A DNA stretch of 64,000 bases, taken from positions 1 through 64,000 of the forward strand of contig JAMKCH010078698.1 of NCBI GenBank assembly GCA_023653785.1. The letters are read 5' to 3'. The stretch comes from Ophioderma brevispina. Its lineage: Eukaryota > Echinodermata > Ophiuroidea > Amphilepidida > Ophiodermatidae. The notes beneath the pieces were generated by a model, which was not told the DNA's origin, did no database searches, and was given only the letters and a program-made list of their open reading frames with translations. The translations under genes were made by a program, and so were the position numbers. Positions 11,106 to 21,404 of the stretch are shown one piece after another; the stretch's first letter is position 1; the number at the start of each line of letters is the position of its first letter.

Positions 11106-11662
11106 TTAAAGCAATAACAGCACATTCTTTTGAAGAGTGCCCCCAATTTTCCAAAAATTTTGAGATTTTTGCACAGTTGCATATTGGTAACTGGCTAGTA
11201 AACTATACGTTTGAATGGTAAAGTTCAAATATGTGTAAGTATCGCAGATGAAGGAATTTTGTAATTAGAATAATTAATGTCTGATAATAATTCAATGGTT
11301 GCTGGAAAGGTCCTTCCAATATGATATAGCCAGGAAATAGCATCTTGTACATGTTTACGCTCATCCATTAGTTGTTCAGTTGGTTCAGGCAAGTAAAGTT
11401 AGAGGTCATTTTTGTGAGGTGGCACTAATTTCACAATGGACGGACAGAAAATTGGCATTTCCAGTTCTGCCATTGAATTACAATCAGGATTCCAATTCTA
11501 GTTACAAAATCACTTCTTTTATGACAAATACACACTTTTGAGCATTAGCATTTGCAGGTATAGTTTACTAGACAATTACCAACACAACTGTGCAGCTGTA
11601 TTACCAACGCAACTGTGAAAATCATCAGAGGCACTCTTAAAAATTGTGCTGTTATTTCTTTA
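11106..11662 (+). mobile_element. TTAA MITE family D, copy D1
   Basis: 557-bp element starting TTAAAGCAATAACAGCAC and ending GTGCTGTTATTTCTTTAA. The inverted ends extend about 40 bp with indels (GAAGAGTGCCCCCAATTTT on the left, AGGCACTCTTAAAAATT on the right). The interior words GGTTGCTGGAAAGG, GTTTACGCTCATCCATTAG and GGTTCAGGCAAGTAAAGTTAGAGG recur inverted at 14.87-15.02 kb. Its right TTAA abuts LINE coding sequence, so it may have inserted in, or truncated, that LINE. Confidence 0.9.
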
Positions 11663-12814
11663 AACTTAGGTTTCATTTAACAGTTAACGACTTATGTTCA
11701 ACGCATTTAAATATGCTTGACGTTACCGCTAATCGTTTTCTGAAAAAATGGTTTGGTCTCCCTCATCCTGCTACTCTAGCATTAATTTTCATGCCAAATG
11801 GACTAAACATTAAGTCAATTTCCAAACTCTATGCTGAATGCCATACCATCGCTCATATTTCAGCAAGGCTGAAAGGAGACCCTTTAGAAAATCTTTGCCT
11901 TGACTCAAAAATTGCGAGGGAGGAAACTTGGTCCAGAAAGAAATCTACTATTGTCAATAGTGAAAAAATATACAATGATGTTAAAGCTAATTCAAACAAA
12001 CCAAAGGTTCTGAAATCTATGGCTAAAGATTTTATTTCAAATTCCACGGCCTTTTTCTGGAAGAATCACGTCAAAAATCTTGCTATTCAAGGTAGATTTC
12101 TTGAGCTACTTTCTTTGGAGTCCAAATGCGTTCAATGGCGTAGTATTATTTTCAACCTTCATGTAAGAGTTTGTAAATTTCTTGTCAATTTCTTGTCAAT
12201 TCGGTCACCGATTCCCTTAACACTAGGACTAATCTTCTCAGATGGGGTAAGTCAAACACCAATAAATGTGCCCATTGCAAGAACAAAGAAACACTTAATC
12301 ATGTCTTGAACTCTTGCAAATTTTTCTTGGAGCAAGGCCGCTATACCTGGCGCCACAATAACATCCTTAATTATATCATCAAAATTGCCCGTTTGGGCTT
12401 ACCAAATCTGAGAAGAATTCCTTTAAAATAATTCATGATATTCCAGGTTTTACAGGTTATCCTTCTGGGACTACTATTCCAACAGAATGTTCCCAAACAA
12501 ACCTCATCCCTGACTTATGCATCTTTTGGGAGGGGTTACGCAAACTTGTTATTTTAGAGCTTTCTGTACCATTCGAGCAGAATATTGTCAGCGCCCACAC
12601 TTACAAATCAAACAAATATGCCTCAATAATTTCTGATATTCAGATAAATGATTTTGAAGTTTCCTACTTTGCCATTGAAATAGGATCTCAAGGTTTTATC
12701 TTGCAGGACAATTTGACTAGACTTAAAAAATTTATTTCAATTGTTCATGCACCTATTTCGTTGAAATTGTTTCGTCTAATTCTTTCCAAACTCGCTGTCA
12801 TTTCATCATTGTAA
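11663..12814 (+). pseudogene. RLE-type LINE C-terminal fragment (R2/NeSL-like), frameshifted
   Basis: Three consecutive frames read as one protein tail. Frame 1 (to about 12200) carries a post-RT segment with FLKKWFGLPHPATLAL, typical after the thumb of R2-superclade polymerases. A frame change then gives a zinc knuckle CX2CX7HX4C (12267-12317), followed by an RHN triplet (12351-12359). A second shift restores a nuclease segment with PDL (12509-12517), VILELSVPFE, AHTYKSNKY and AIEIGSQGF, ending in TAA at 12812. This order, CCHC then R/KHN then PD then E/D, is that of restriction-like-endonuclease LINEs. The catalytic reverse transcriptase core is absent: the 5' part is lost at MITE D1. Two frameshifts and a stop at 12426 make it dead. 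Sequence from 12815 to about 12980 is probably its 3' UTR. Confidence 0.85.
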
Positions 12815-13045
12815 ATACTATACTAAGCAGAAACAGACTTGGGCACAGTGCAATGGCCCTTGATATCACTTAGGTTAAATTGGCTGCTGGTCAGCCACTT
12901 GTAAAAAAACTTAATGTTTCTTGTATGTCAATAGCTTTTAAATGTAATTATCTGTATATATTAATATATCCCCTGCATGACCACTAATAAGGTCTGTCCG
13001 ATGCATTGAAATATGTTTTTATCCTTTTATTGGTTTTCTTTTTGT

Positions 13046-13490
13046 GGGGCCGCCAGCTATAGCTGCAGGACCAACTTAGCACGCCGTTGTGCGTGTGTAT
13101 GTATGTGTGTATGTGTGTTTGTGTGGAGTGTGTGTCAAAAATTGTTAAGTTTTTTTTAAATTGCCTCACTTGAAAATTTTTCACTCAATTGGAACCAAAC
13201 TTCTGTCATAGGTGTACAATGGGATCCCTCATATGTTGCTGAGGTCAAAGGTCATGTTGAAAGGTCAAATGTCATGTGAGGTCAATTGAAATGGTGCTAA
13301 AATGTAAAATTGATCTAAATTGAAAACTTGAAGTTCATTGGAACCAAACTTTTTGTCATAGGTGGCACCATGCGACCCCTCATATGTGGATTAGTCAAAT
13401 GTCACGTGCCAAGGGTCAAAGGTTCTGGGGCGGCGGGCGGTCCCACAGCTATATTCTTTGAATATAGCGAGCGCGAAGCCCGAACCGCGA
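13046..13490 (+). repeat. AGGTCA-rich dispersed repeat M2
   Basis: Begins GGGGCCGCCAGCTATAGC, then a GTGTGTATGTATGTGTG stretch. Two subunits follow, each with ATTGGAACCAAACTT, GTCATAGGTG, CCCTCATATGT and AGGTCA clusters. An exact AGGTCAAAGGTCA lies at 13242-13254. It closes with GGCGGGCGGTCCCACAGCTATA and a CTATATTC/GAATATAG hairpin. GC and CpG content are higher than the flanks near the right end. No protein supported. Confidence 0.65.
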
Positions 13491-13940
13491 AATTTCTAAG
13501 TTTAATATTGCAATAAAGTGATGATGAATAATAGAAAGTATTTGCTTATATTTGTTTATTTGTTAAAAGTTTTAGATGATCCAAAATGGATTATTTTTCA
13601 ACTGAATTAAATTAACCTTAATTTTTCCTTTAAAAATAACAAGTTGGCTAAAAAGTGACAGGAGGCAGCTATTTGACTTAGCCACTTTTTATTCAGTCTT
13701 CAATTGTCACCAGATACCAATATAGAGTAATTAAATCCAGAGAGGCTAATTTAAGTTTCTTAATAGGTGCAGATATAGCATCTTAAGAAAATATCAAGTG
13801 TGGATGTAGTGTCTTTGGGAAATGTGAAGCGCTTCCTTGCGATGATGTGGTGGTGGTGGTTTAATTTGGCAGAAATCAAGTTACAGTAGAGTGGATATTG
13901 TTATTGAAGAACCAGAAGATTTAAATGTTTAAGAGAGTGA

Positions 13941-14310
13941 TTAAAGGTGCAACAAGAGATATTAGGCCACCCATATATTGTGCCATATGTATTGTAGTGA
14001 TTTCATATAGATAAGACCCCCAATAGATTTCTTACCTTGTCTTTAGTTACAGAAATGCCTTGAAAGAGTAAATAGAAGGCAATTTTCATTTGCTTAATTT
14101 CAATATAAAACATAGGCTGAATTTAGTATTTGCTCCTATACGAAATTAGAAATTTCAAAATTTTTGTACCAAAGAAATATTTTTCAGCTTAATCCTTTCA
14201 GATGGGGACATTTTGGATAAAAGCTTTACATTGGTGCAAAAATCAGAATTTTCATATTTTTTAGGGACACCGGTGCACCTGTTATGCGAAATCTCTCATT
14301 GCACCTTATA
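13941..14310 (-). mobile_element. TTAA MITE family A, copy A2
   Basis: Reverse-oriented copy. The left end TTAAAGGTGCAACAAGAG is intact. The right end is CTCTCATTGCACCTTATA, one base away from TTAA. The interior is collinear with the reverse of A7. Contains a small local duplication, GTGCACCTGTTATGCG, near the right end. Confidence 0.9.
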
Positions 14311-14662
14311 GTGTCTTAGTAAGGAAAAATCTTCATTACAATAATGTGAATAATTTGACACAACCACTGTCATATTAATTCCCTGAGAAGGCTATACATG
14401 ATTTATTTGTCAGTACCTCGGTAAAAAAGGCAGTTGAGCTGAAGAGGATTTGTCTGAACTATTTTAATAAACTCTTTTTATTGGTTATTCAATTGACTAT
14501 CACACATAATCAACCAATCAGGAATTGTAAGAAAGGAAGTAGTGCTGAGGGGGTTAGGTTTTTGCATAGCAACAAATCAGTGCTATATTTAGAGAATGAA
14601 GGTATTATTTTAGCCTCTGCCATGTATCTATCATGTCATACCACACCGGCAACAGCATTATT

Positions 14663-15030
14663 TTAAAGCAATAACAGCACATTTTTGAAGAGCACCCCCA
14701 ATTTTCAAAATTTGATATTTTTGCAGTGTTATGTTGGTAATTGTCTAGGAAATTAAACCTGCGAACGAGAATGCTAAAAAATGTGTATTTATCATAAAAT
14801 AAGCAATTTTGTAATTAGAATTAGGATCCCAGATTGTACTTAGCGGCAGAGCTGGAAACGCTAAGTTTATGTCCGTCCATGATGAAATAGTGCCACCTTA
14901 AGAAAATTACCTCTAACTTGACTTGCCTGAACCAATAAATCAACTAATGGATGAGCGTAGACACGTACATGGCACTATTTCCGGCTATTTCATATTGGAA
15001 GGCCGTTTCCAGCAGCCATTGAATTATTTA
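14663..15030 (-). mobile_element. TTAA MITE family D, copy D2 (right half lost)
   Basis: Starts TTAAAGCAATAACAGCAC, then runs collinear with the reverse of D1 through CCACCTTAAGAAAATTACCTCTAAC and GAAGGCCGTTTCCAGCAGCCATTGAATT. It stops there, joined directly to the interior of C1. The opposite terminus is missing. Confidence 0.85.
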
Positions 15031-15551
15031 ATCCGAAACTTAGAAAAAATCATCAAAATTCATATTTTTGTTTCTGGCATGGACATGCAAACATAATCTG
15101 CAAGTGGTTGGCTTGAAATCCATGTATTAAAGACAATGCAGTACTTTTTATCTGATTCTTTAATTTCTATACGTGCGTATCAAAATTCCGACTTGAATAA
15201 AAAAAAGAGTCCCTTGCTCGCTTTTCTGGTTAATATCCCAGATTTTAAGCGTGATATTGTGCACCATGATCAAAACAGTTTGACCTCAAACACAAACATT
15301 ATTGATCTTTGTTTATTCTGTGCTAGTGTACACCACAATCAGCTTTTTATTTTAGATTTGAGACATCATCGCTGTATGTCTATTTGCAGGAGACGGTATG
15401 ACAAATTTCTCAGATACTTCATTTTTTTCACTATTTGGTGGTTTGTTTCTACATTAAAGCAGTTATATGGATTTGTACACACATATCCCTGATTTAAAAT
15501 GCATTTCCACATTTTTCGATTCTCTCGCAATATCGCTGCTAATCCCTTTAA
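15031..15551 (+). mobile_element. TTAA MITE family C, copy C1 (left end lost)
   Basis: Collinear with C2: ATCCGAAAC, GTTGGCTTGAAATC, ACGTGCGTATC, GCGTGATATTGTGCA, CAGTTTGACCTCAAA, TTGATCTTTGTT, ACTATTTGGTGGTT, ending ATCGCTGCTAATCCCTTTAA. The open frame 15136-15492 inside it is not conserved in C2 and is not a gene. Its GTATTAAAGACA site at about 15126 is the unoccupied counterpart of the site where B4 inserted into C2. Confidence 0.88.
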
Positions 15552-15618
15552 TTCATAGGTGTCTATTTTTAATTGCTACACAAAAAATATATTTCAAAAT
15601 CTCTGAGTCAGCCTTTAA
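15552..15618 (-). mobile_element. TTAA MITE family E, end fragment E1
   Basis: Ends CTCTGAGTCAGCCTTTAA. Reversed, it matches the first 60-70 bp of E2 at 36.8 kb (GACTCAGAG.TTTTGAAATATAT, TTTTTTGTGTA). C1 sits immediately upstream at a TTAA, consistent with C1 having inserted into an older E element. Confidence 0.75.
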
Positions 15619-15796
15619 CCTGCTTAGGACTAACACCTTTCCCACAGTATCTCTGATAGGCTTATTATATGGTGTAACATAATGTGCCCTCTGAGTAACC
15701 AATCAAACTAGACCTTCTATATATTTACCTTGTCCCTCATCCTATTAACCCTATGATAACCTATCAAATTGGCCAATATTGCCCTGTGGCTTAATA

Positions 15797-16122
15797 TTAA
15801 AGGTGCATTTTGGGATTTTAGCACCTCATTTTTTGTGTTTGGTTCACTAGATATATCCCTGATAAAAATGTTATTTCCAAAATTTCAGTTGAATCTTACG
15901 GTGCGTTTTGATGTTATGAGCAAATGTTTGCATCACGGTGCCCCATAGCCGCCGTGTTATAATTTCTGTCCGTTTAAAATACAAAATTACAAATTCCTCC
16001 TAGGCTAGATCGAATTTGCACGTAAGATTAGGCACTTAGACCAACCATTAAGATGATATAAAAATCTCAACTTTTTAGGTAGGTCGGGGGATGAGGCTGT
16101 GGATCATGAAATGCCCCTTTAA
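15797..16122 (+). mobile_element. TTAA MITE family G, copy G1
   Basis: Starts TTAAAGGTGCATTTTGGGAT and ends GGATCATGAAATGCCCCTTTAA. The interior holds GTTCACTAGATATATCCCTGA, a TTTCTGTCCGTTTAAAATACAAAATTA-type stretch and CTCAACTTTTTAGGTAGGTCGGGGG, matching G2 in reverse. Non-coding. Confidence 0.88.
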
Positions 16123-16378
16123 ACATTAAAATACCTGCAGATTATTTTCAAGCCTCACATTGCTGATATCTAGGGGGCCTACTTTCAGACAGACCTCACC
16201 AACACTGGCTAATATTTATGTGATATACAATCACTTCAGCAGAGTGACCAGTGTAGAATTTCATCGTTGTTTTTCATTTTGTGTAGTGTAACCCCGTGGA
16301 TACGTCATGCCTCATCAAATTTACCGATTATCACAGCTTCAAATTTCACAGCCATGACTTTCTGGGACCGAGGGTGAT

Positions 16379-16746
16379 TTAAAGACACTATCAGTGATTT
16401 ATCTGAAAGGGTAAAAATATTTGAAATTTGCAGAAATAGCTTAAAAGTGAAAGATAACTCTGTAGAATTCTCATAAGTTACTTTTTCCAGCTGTAGAATT
16501 GAAAGAAAAGGAAGAAAAACGGCAGTGTTCCAAGATACGATTCTCCATTCAATTATGTGTTGTAGTAAGTGTCCGTACAGACTGTAATGACTAAAATTTA
16601 AGATTTTGCCCATGTTAGGTTGCTTCTGGTCTTATCATTTGCAGGGTATGTTAGGATACTCGTACTTGTTACATACATGCAAAAATCTGATTTTTTTAAT
16701 GATTTTTTAATTTTCTGATTAAGCAAATCACTGATAGTGCATTTAA
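16379..16746 (+). mobile_element. TTAA MITE family B, copy B2
   Basis: Starts TTAAAGACACTATCAGTGATT. The right end is AAATCACTGATAGTGCATTTAA, one substitution from the left terminus. The interior is collinear with B1 (GAAGAAAAACGGCAGTGTTCC, CCATTCAATTATGTGTTGTAG, GTAAGTGTCCG, TTACATACATGCAAAAATC). The minus-strand open frame 16305-16613 is a by-product. Confidence 0.92.
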
Positions 16747-17086
16747 ACCAAATCCCATAAAGCATTGCAATGTACCAATACTTTATAATGTAATTACCAA
16801 GGATGTTATATAAGCTGGAGTGCTAGCCTCATCTTGTGCAGTGTACCATGTAGGGCACTGATGTGCTGGCCTTTGTGCACATTTACCATTACAGTATTGA
16901 TGTTGTGTGTGTATTGGGGTGTTGTTTTGTTATAGGCTAAGTAGGTGATTTGTATGCTTTGATAAGTACATTTGTCCAATAATCTTTAGTTTGCTGAAGT
17001 CTATGTCTAATTGATATTCATTTTCAAGAAAATGAGCAACTTTTATTAGGTAAACAAGATGGTTATTGCTTTTTAGTAATTTTCAA

Positions 17087-17434
17087 TTAAGGTGCAACAA
17101 GAGATTTCACAAACAGGTGTCCAAAAAATGTGAAAAATCTAATTGTTGCACTAATGTAAAGATTTGTATCAGAAATGTCCCCATGTGAAAGGATTAAGCT
17201 GAAAAATATTTCTTTGGTACAAAAACTGTGCAATTTCTAATTTCGTATAGGAGCAAATACAAAATTCAGCCTATGTTTTATATTGAAATTAAGGAAATAA
17301 AAATAGCATTTTGTTTTCACTTTCAAGGCATTTCTGTAACCAAAGACAAGGTAATAAATATACTGGGGGTCTTATCTATATGAAATCACTACATATGACA
17401 CAATATATGGGTGCCCCAAAATCACTAGTTATGA
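17087..17434 (+). mobile_element. TTAA MITE family A, copy A3 (right end decayed)
   Basis: The left end TTAAGGTGCAACAAGAGAT lacks one A. The interior is clearly family A (GGATTAAGCTGAAAAATATTTC, TTTCGTATAGGAGCAAATAC, GACACAATATATGGGTGCC). The right terminus has degraded to CAAAATCACTAGTTATG. Confidence 0.88.
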
Positions 17435-17581
17435 AAAACAGCATAGGCAAGTATCACCATCTGGTGTCCTATAAAAAAGTCTAGACAAAACCATCCAACT
17501 TGATTGAACTTAGTTGCAGTAGAGAGTGAACTAGTTTCTCATATGCCTTGTAGGCACTCCTCAGAGGGAAGAACGATATAT

Positions 17582-17915
17582 CACTGTTAAAAAAATTTAC
17601 GGAAATTTCTGGCAGCAGAATTTCCAGACTTTCTAGGGTAAATTTACAGAATTTCTGTCAATTAACAGAACTTTGACAGTAATTTTACAGAAATTTGTCT
17701 CATATTGTGGAAAAAATGTGTATTTTAAGAGAATATTTCCGTAATTTAAAATTACAGAATGGAAAAAAAAGTTCGGAAATTTTGCTGCCGGAAATTTTGA
17801 AATATTTCCGTAAATTAACATTTTTTATGTTTTTTATTTTTATTGTTTTCTAAAACAGATTTTCCGTAAATTTACAGAAATCTGTTTTCTTAATTTATGG
17901 AAATTTCTAACAGTG
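17582..17915. mobile_element. CACTG-ended MITE (CACTA/EnSpm- or Chapaev-like)
   Basis: Starts CACTGTTAAAAAAATTTACGG and ends TGGAAATTTCTAACAGTG, flanked by TATAT on the left and TATAT on the right, compatible with a short duplication. The interior repeats ACGGAAATTT, TTTACAGAAATT and their complements many times, so the whole element can fold. CACTG ends suggest EnSpm/CACTA or Chapaev; the duplication length is ambiguous. Confidence 0.7.
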
Positions 17916-18867
17916 TATATTTTACAGAAAGAGGTATATTTCCCACCATTTTAACAAATTCTATAATCCCAATACATTCCATCGGATTATAAATTTTGTC
18001 ATTTTTGTTGTATCAGAAAATATTCAATCATTTAAAGAAAAACTCTCGAATTGAGAAAGGTTAGCAATCTGAAGTTCATTAGATTACTCCTCTTCCTTTC
18101 TGCGAGGTGGCTCTGTGCTAGCGCTATATTGCCTCTCTGCTTTGTGTTCCTAGAACAAACATTACGCATGTCTTTGAGTGTGCGATAATCGCCTCGGGCA
18201 GTCTGTAACACATTTCTCCATCTTCAATAGGGGAAATGTTACAACTCAGGCATGTGGAGATGTTTGTTTGTCGTAATCCACCCGACTCTTGTTATTGTGT
18301 GTCGTTTTTGTTTCTTTTGAGAGTTGAGGAAAATTTAACTTTTTTAAATTTGGAAAAGGTGCTGAGTTTGGTGAGTTTATTGTTCAAAAGTATCAGGTGA
18401 TGATGAAAAATGGAAAAATACATTGTAACATATGAAAGGAGAGAAGTTTTTGGGAAGTCTTATGTGTTGATTACTTTAATATCACACCAATTGGGTGCTG
18501 TTTTGTATTTTACTACTTATTTCCTACTGATTGAATCATTTCTGCTGCTGACATTTGAAGTGTGACTTTGTATTACTGGGTACCAGGATAATTCATCATA
18601 TAAATGTAATAGCTGCCATGTGATACATCTGTGTGCTGCCATGTATTAGGATAATTCTCAATTTATCTTCCTTGAGTCGGTGGCTCTTGACATTGATCTT
18701 CAGGTGACCATGTCACCTGAACACCCATTTTACGGTGGTATTTTAACACAAAAAGTCCGTTCTAGGTGTGCTCGGTGTGCGCTGGGGGTGCAATCGGGTT
18801 TTACCACTAGATTCTTGTCTTATAACAGAAAAAAAAATGCATTATACAGGGCGAGTCAAAAAAAACT
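17916..18867. other. Unassigned, partly GC-richer DNA
   Basis: 18060-18310 is less AT-rich than its surroundings and contains TGTAACACATTTCTCC mirrored by GGGGAAATGTTACA. No open frame above 70 codons, no domain, and no repeat match. It may be unique sequence. Confidence 0.4.
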
Positions 18868-19269
18868 TGACCCTGATTGTGTTCGCCATTTTGAATTTTC
18901 AAGTAACATATATTTAACATATGTGATATCATCTGAAAGCTTAGTTCATTATCTTTAATTTGCTGCAAAGATCATTCACATCGGTTAGGTATAGACTGAG
19001 TTACAGTCGTTTGAATGGAGCAGTCGGCTTTCTGCACTGTCCACGGAATCACATTTGCTTAGTCGGGCACCGTGCATTCAAATGGGAATCCGTGGATAGG
19101 GTGAAAACCGGACTACTTGATTCAAAAGACTGTAGCTCGGCCTATACTTCACCGATTGAAATCATCTTTGCAGCAAATTAAAGATAATAAAATAGGCTTT
19201 CCGATGATATCACACACGTTATATATACATTATTTAAAAACTCAAAATGGCGGACACAATCCGGGTACC
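18868..19269. repeat. 400-bp near-complete palindrome
   Basis: Arms of about 200 bp meet at a small centre near 19063-19075. Left landmarks ACCCTGATTGTGTTCGCCATT, GTGATATCATCTGAAAGC, TTATCTTTAATTTGCTGCAAAGAT and TGTCCACGGAATC are mirrored by GGATTCCC-type/CCGTGGATA, ATCTTTGCAGCAAATTAAAGATAA, TCCGATGATATCAC and AATGGCGGACACAATCC. About 80% of positions pair. Preceded by TACAGGGCGAGTCAAAAAAA (18845), a word seen at ends of mariner-like repeats, but no matching right end exists. Confidence 0.75.
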
Positions 19270-19547
19270 AAAATACCACCATACCATTCATTGACCATGG
19301 TTATTCCAAACAAATTAAATACATCCCCCCCCCATATAGAAGCCATATTATTTGTACTTTTCATAGACGGTGTATGGAATTCATCCTGGATGGCCCTTTA
19401 CACCGAGGGTGAAAGTAAGAGATTGGACTAGGGGCCACTTTGTAGAAAAAGTGTCCCCTGGTTCACAGGTATTTCAAGTGAATCAGGGGTCACTTTGGAT
19501 GAATTAGTGGCCACTTTCAAATGGATCATTCTGAAGGTATACTCTGT

Positions 19548-19690
19548 CTAACCTGAAGTACAAAGTAACAACGCGGGCGTATGCATTGTACTGGCTTTCA
19601 GCGTGTGCGTAGTCAAAGCACAAGCACGCTGTAACTGAAAGGCGGTACTGGATATACGCGCGTGTCGTCACTTCATACTTCAGGCTGGAT
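19548..19690. repeat. 140-bp imperfect hairpin
   Basis: ACCTGAAGTACAAAGTAACAACG, GGGCGTATGCA, GTACTGGCTTTCAGCGTG on the left pair with CACGCTGTAACTGAAAGGCGGTAC, ATATACGCGCG, GTCACTTCATACTTCAGG on the right. Arms are about 60 bp with roughly 80% pairing. CpG-richer than the flanks. Probably a non-autonomous transposon; flanks show no clear duplication. Confidence 0.65.
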
Positions 19691-19823
19691 AAAGTGTAGT
19701 GAGTAAGCCACTGTTGCCTGAAAAACAAAAAAATACCAAACATAAGAGTACTAGTAGGCCCAATGTTGCCAAGTCCACCTCAAGAGGCTCAACACTATTC
19801 ACTTACTCTGATAGTCACTCATT

Positions 19824-20201
19824 CACAATACGTGTATCCTGGGTTTCCTACCGGAAATCATTTTTTACCGAAATTCCTATCCCACAATGCACCAACGATG
19901 TACGAGTAGATATGCATCACTCCATGCACACTCGCGGTTTAGTGCGCCTCCTTTAAACTACGTGCACATTTTGTGGCGCAAAAATTACAAGGCAATCAAA
20001 GAGTACTCGTTACTGGTAAAATGTATGTACAGCAAACAGTTTTCGCACAGTTATGACAGAAAAATGACCGTATGACACAAAACACCATAGAATATATATG
20101 CGCTATTTATTTTATCTACTCGTACATCGTTGGTGCATTGTGGGATAGGAATTTCAGTAAAAAATGATTTCCGGTAGGAAACCCAGGATCCACGTATTGT
20201 G
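19824..20201. mobile_element. MITE with about 90-bp terminal inverted repeats
   Basis: The left arm 19824-19912 (CACAATACGTGTATCCTGGG, TTTCCTACCGGAAATCATTT, CCTATCCCACAATGCACC, AACGATGTACGAGTAGATA) is mirrored almost exactly at 20112-20201, with only a handful of mismatches. The central 200 bp is unrelated. High arm identity implies recent activity. The flanks (TCATT and TATAG) give no obvious target duplication, so the superfamily is open. Confidence 0.82.
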
Positions 20202-21121
20202 TATAGCTTCTTTGTTTTGATTAGAGCCTGAATGAGGGAGAAAATCATGTTTCTGTTGGGAAAAAAGTAATCCTAAATCTCTCCATCCAGATTTAACTGA
20301 TGGCAATTTTTAACTCGATACAATGGGTCAAGAAAATCATAAGGATTATCTATGTAACTATAGTCCCCAATTTGGAAAAAAAATAAAGTAAAAAATAAAG
20401 CCCCATGCCCCCAGGTGGGTTTAACACTCCCATTTTAGAGTAATTGCATTAATGTAGGCTAGTAGAGTATAAGATCCCCATTTTCAGCATTGCTAACCGG
20501 CATCGCTGTCACCCAAGACCAAGTGTTACACACCACTAACTCACTTAGACACAGTCGTCGAGGGAAAAATGGCAACTTTGAGCATTTCTTCACATTTAAA
20601 AACTCTCACTAGGAAATACAGCCATACACACCAAAGTCAGCAAAATCACCAAATAACCGAATTTTTGAACATAGGAGACCAGAAAATGTTTTTAGTTACG
20701 AATCACCAAACTTGTCCGACGTCAGGACCGGCACACAGATTCTCCTATAGTCCCGCCAAACGCTCGTAATTCTAAATCGAGATGAAATTAAAGAGCACGG
20801 AGTAAATTGCCTCAAATTCACTGTCCAAATGCCACTTAGTTTGAGAACACCAGTGTCCCATGTCAACATGAAGTCCATCACTTATAACTAGTGCATTTCG
20901 ACATTTTACAGCACTTTTTCAGTCATTCATGCAAAAAAGTACGGTCCACCCAAGATTTTTTTTTATCCTATAGCGGCAGCCAGTTAGTGGGTAGAACCCA
21001 AGGGCATAAACCATCAATTGGTTGCTTTCATGGCAGTCAACCACTCACCCACAGTTACCTCAACCCGATTTTGTTCTGTGGAAGTGTTTAACTACTAACA
21101 CCTGTCTCTGTTTTGATTAGA
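20202..21121. other. Unassigned intergenic DNA
   Basis: No supported gene, RNA or repeat. Short open frames (60-66 codons) show no domain. Confidence 0.45.
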
Positions 21122-21404
21122 CGGTGTTTTGAATCATCCATGATGCATAGCATGTACCTATAATGTACTGTACTAACCACGTGTCCGTACGTATGAAAAA
21201 AAGTATTCCCAAGTTTAAGACCACAAGACATTTCATAATGATGCTAAAAATTTCCCTAAGTAATACCACTCTGGGGGTTAAAATGACATTAAAGTCAGGG
21301 TTTTTCATTATTGAGAATAGGATTTTGTGATGGGGTCTATGACCCTATTGAAGGTGAATTTCCACTACCTGGTGCATTTGGGATGACTCAAAGCACCCCG
21401 GCTG
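21122..21404 (+). mobile_element. Dispersed MITE family I, copy I1
   Basis: GGTGTTTTGAATCATCCATGATGCATAG, then AAGTTTAAGACCACAAGACATTTCATAAT, TTCCCTAAGTA, TTAAAGTCAGGGTTTT, and the end GGGATGACTCAAAGCACC. It is collinear throughout with the copy at 59.06 kb. Termini are more diverged than in that copy, and no target duplication is readable. Confidence 0.8.

Noticed and set aside
11644..12309. 221-codon open frame taken as a host gene
   Set aside because: Its first codons lie in MITE D1, and the rest is the tail of an RLE-type LINE that continues in two other frames.
15136..15492. 118-codon frame in C1
   Set aside because: Not preserved in the collinear copy C2; chance frame in a MITE.
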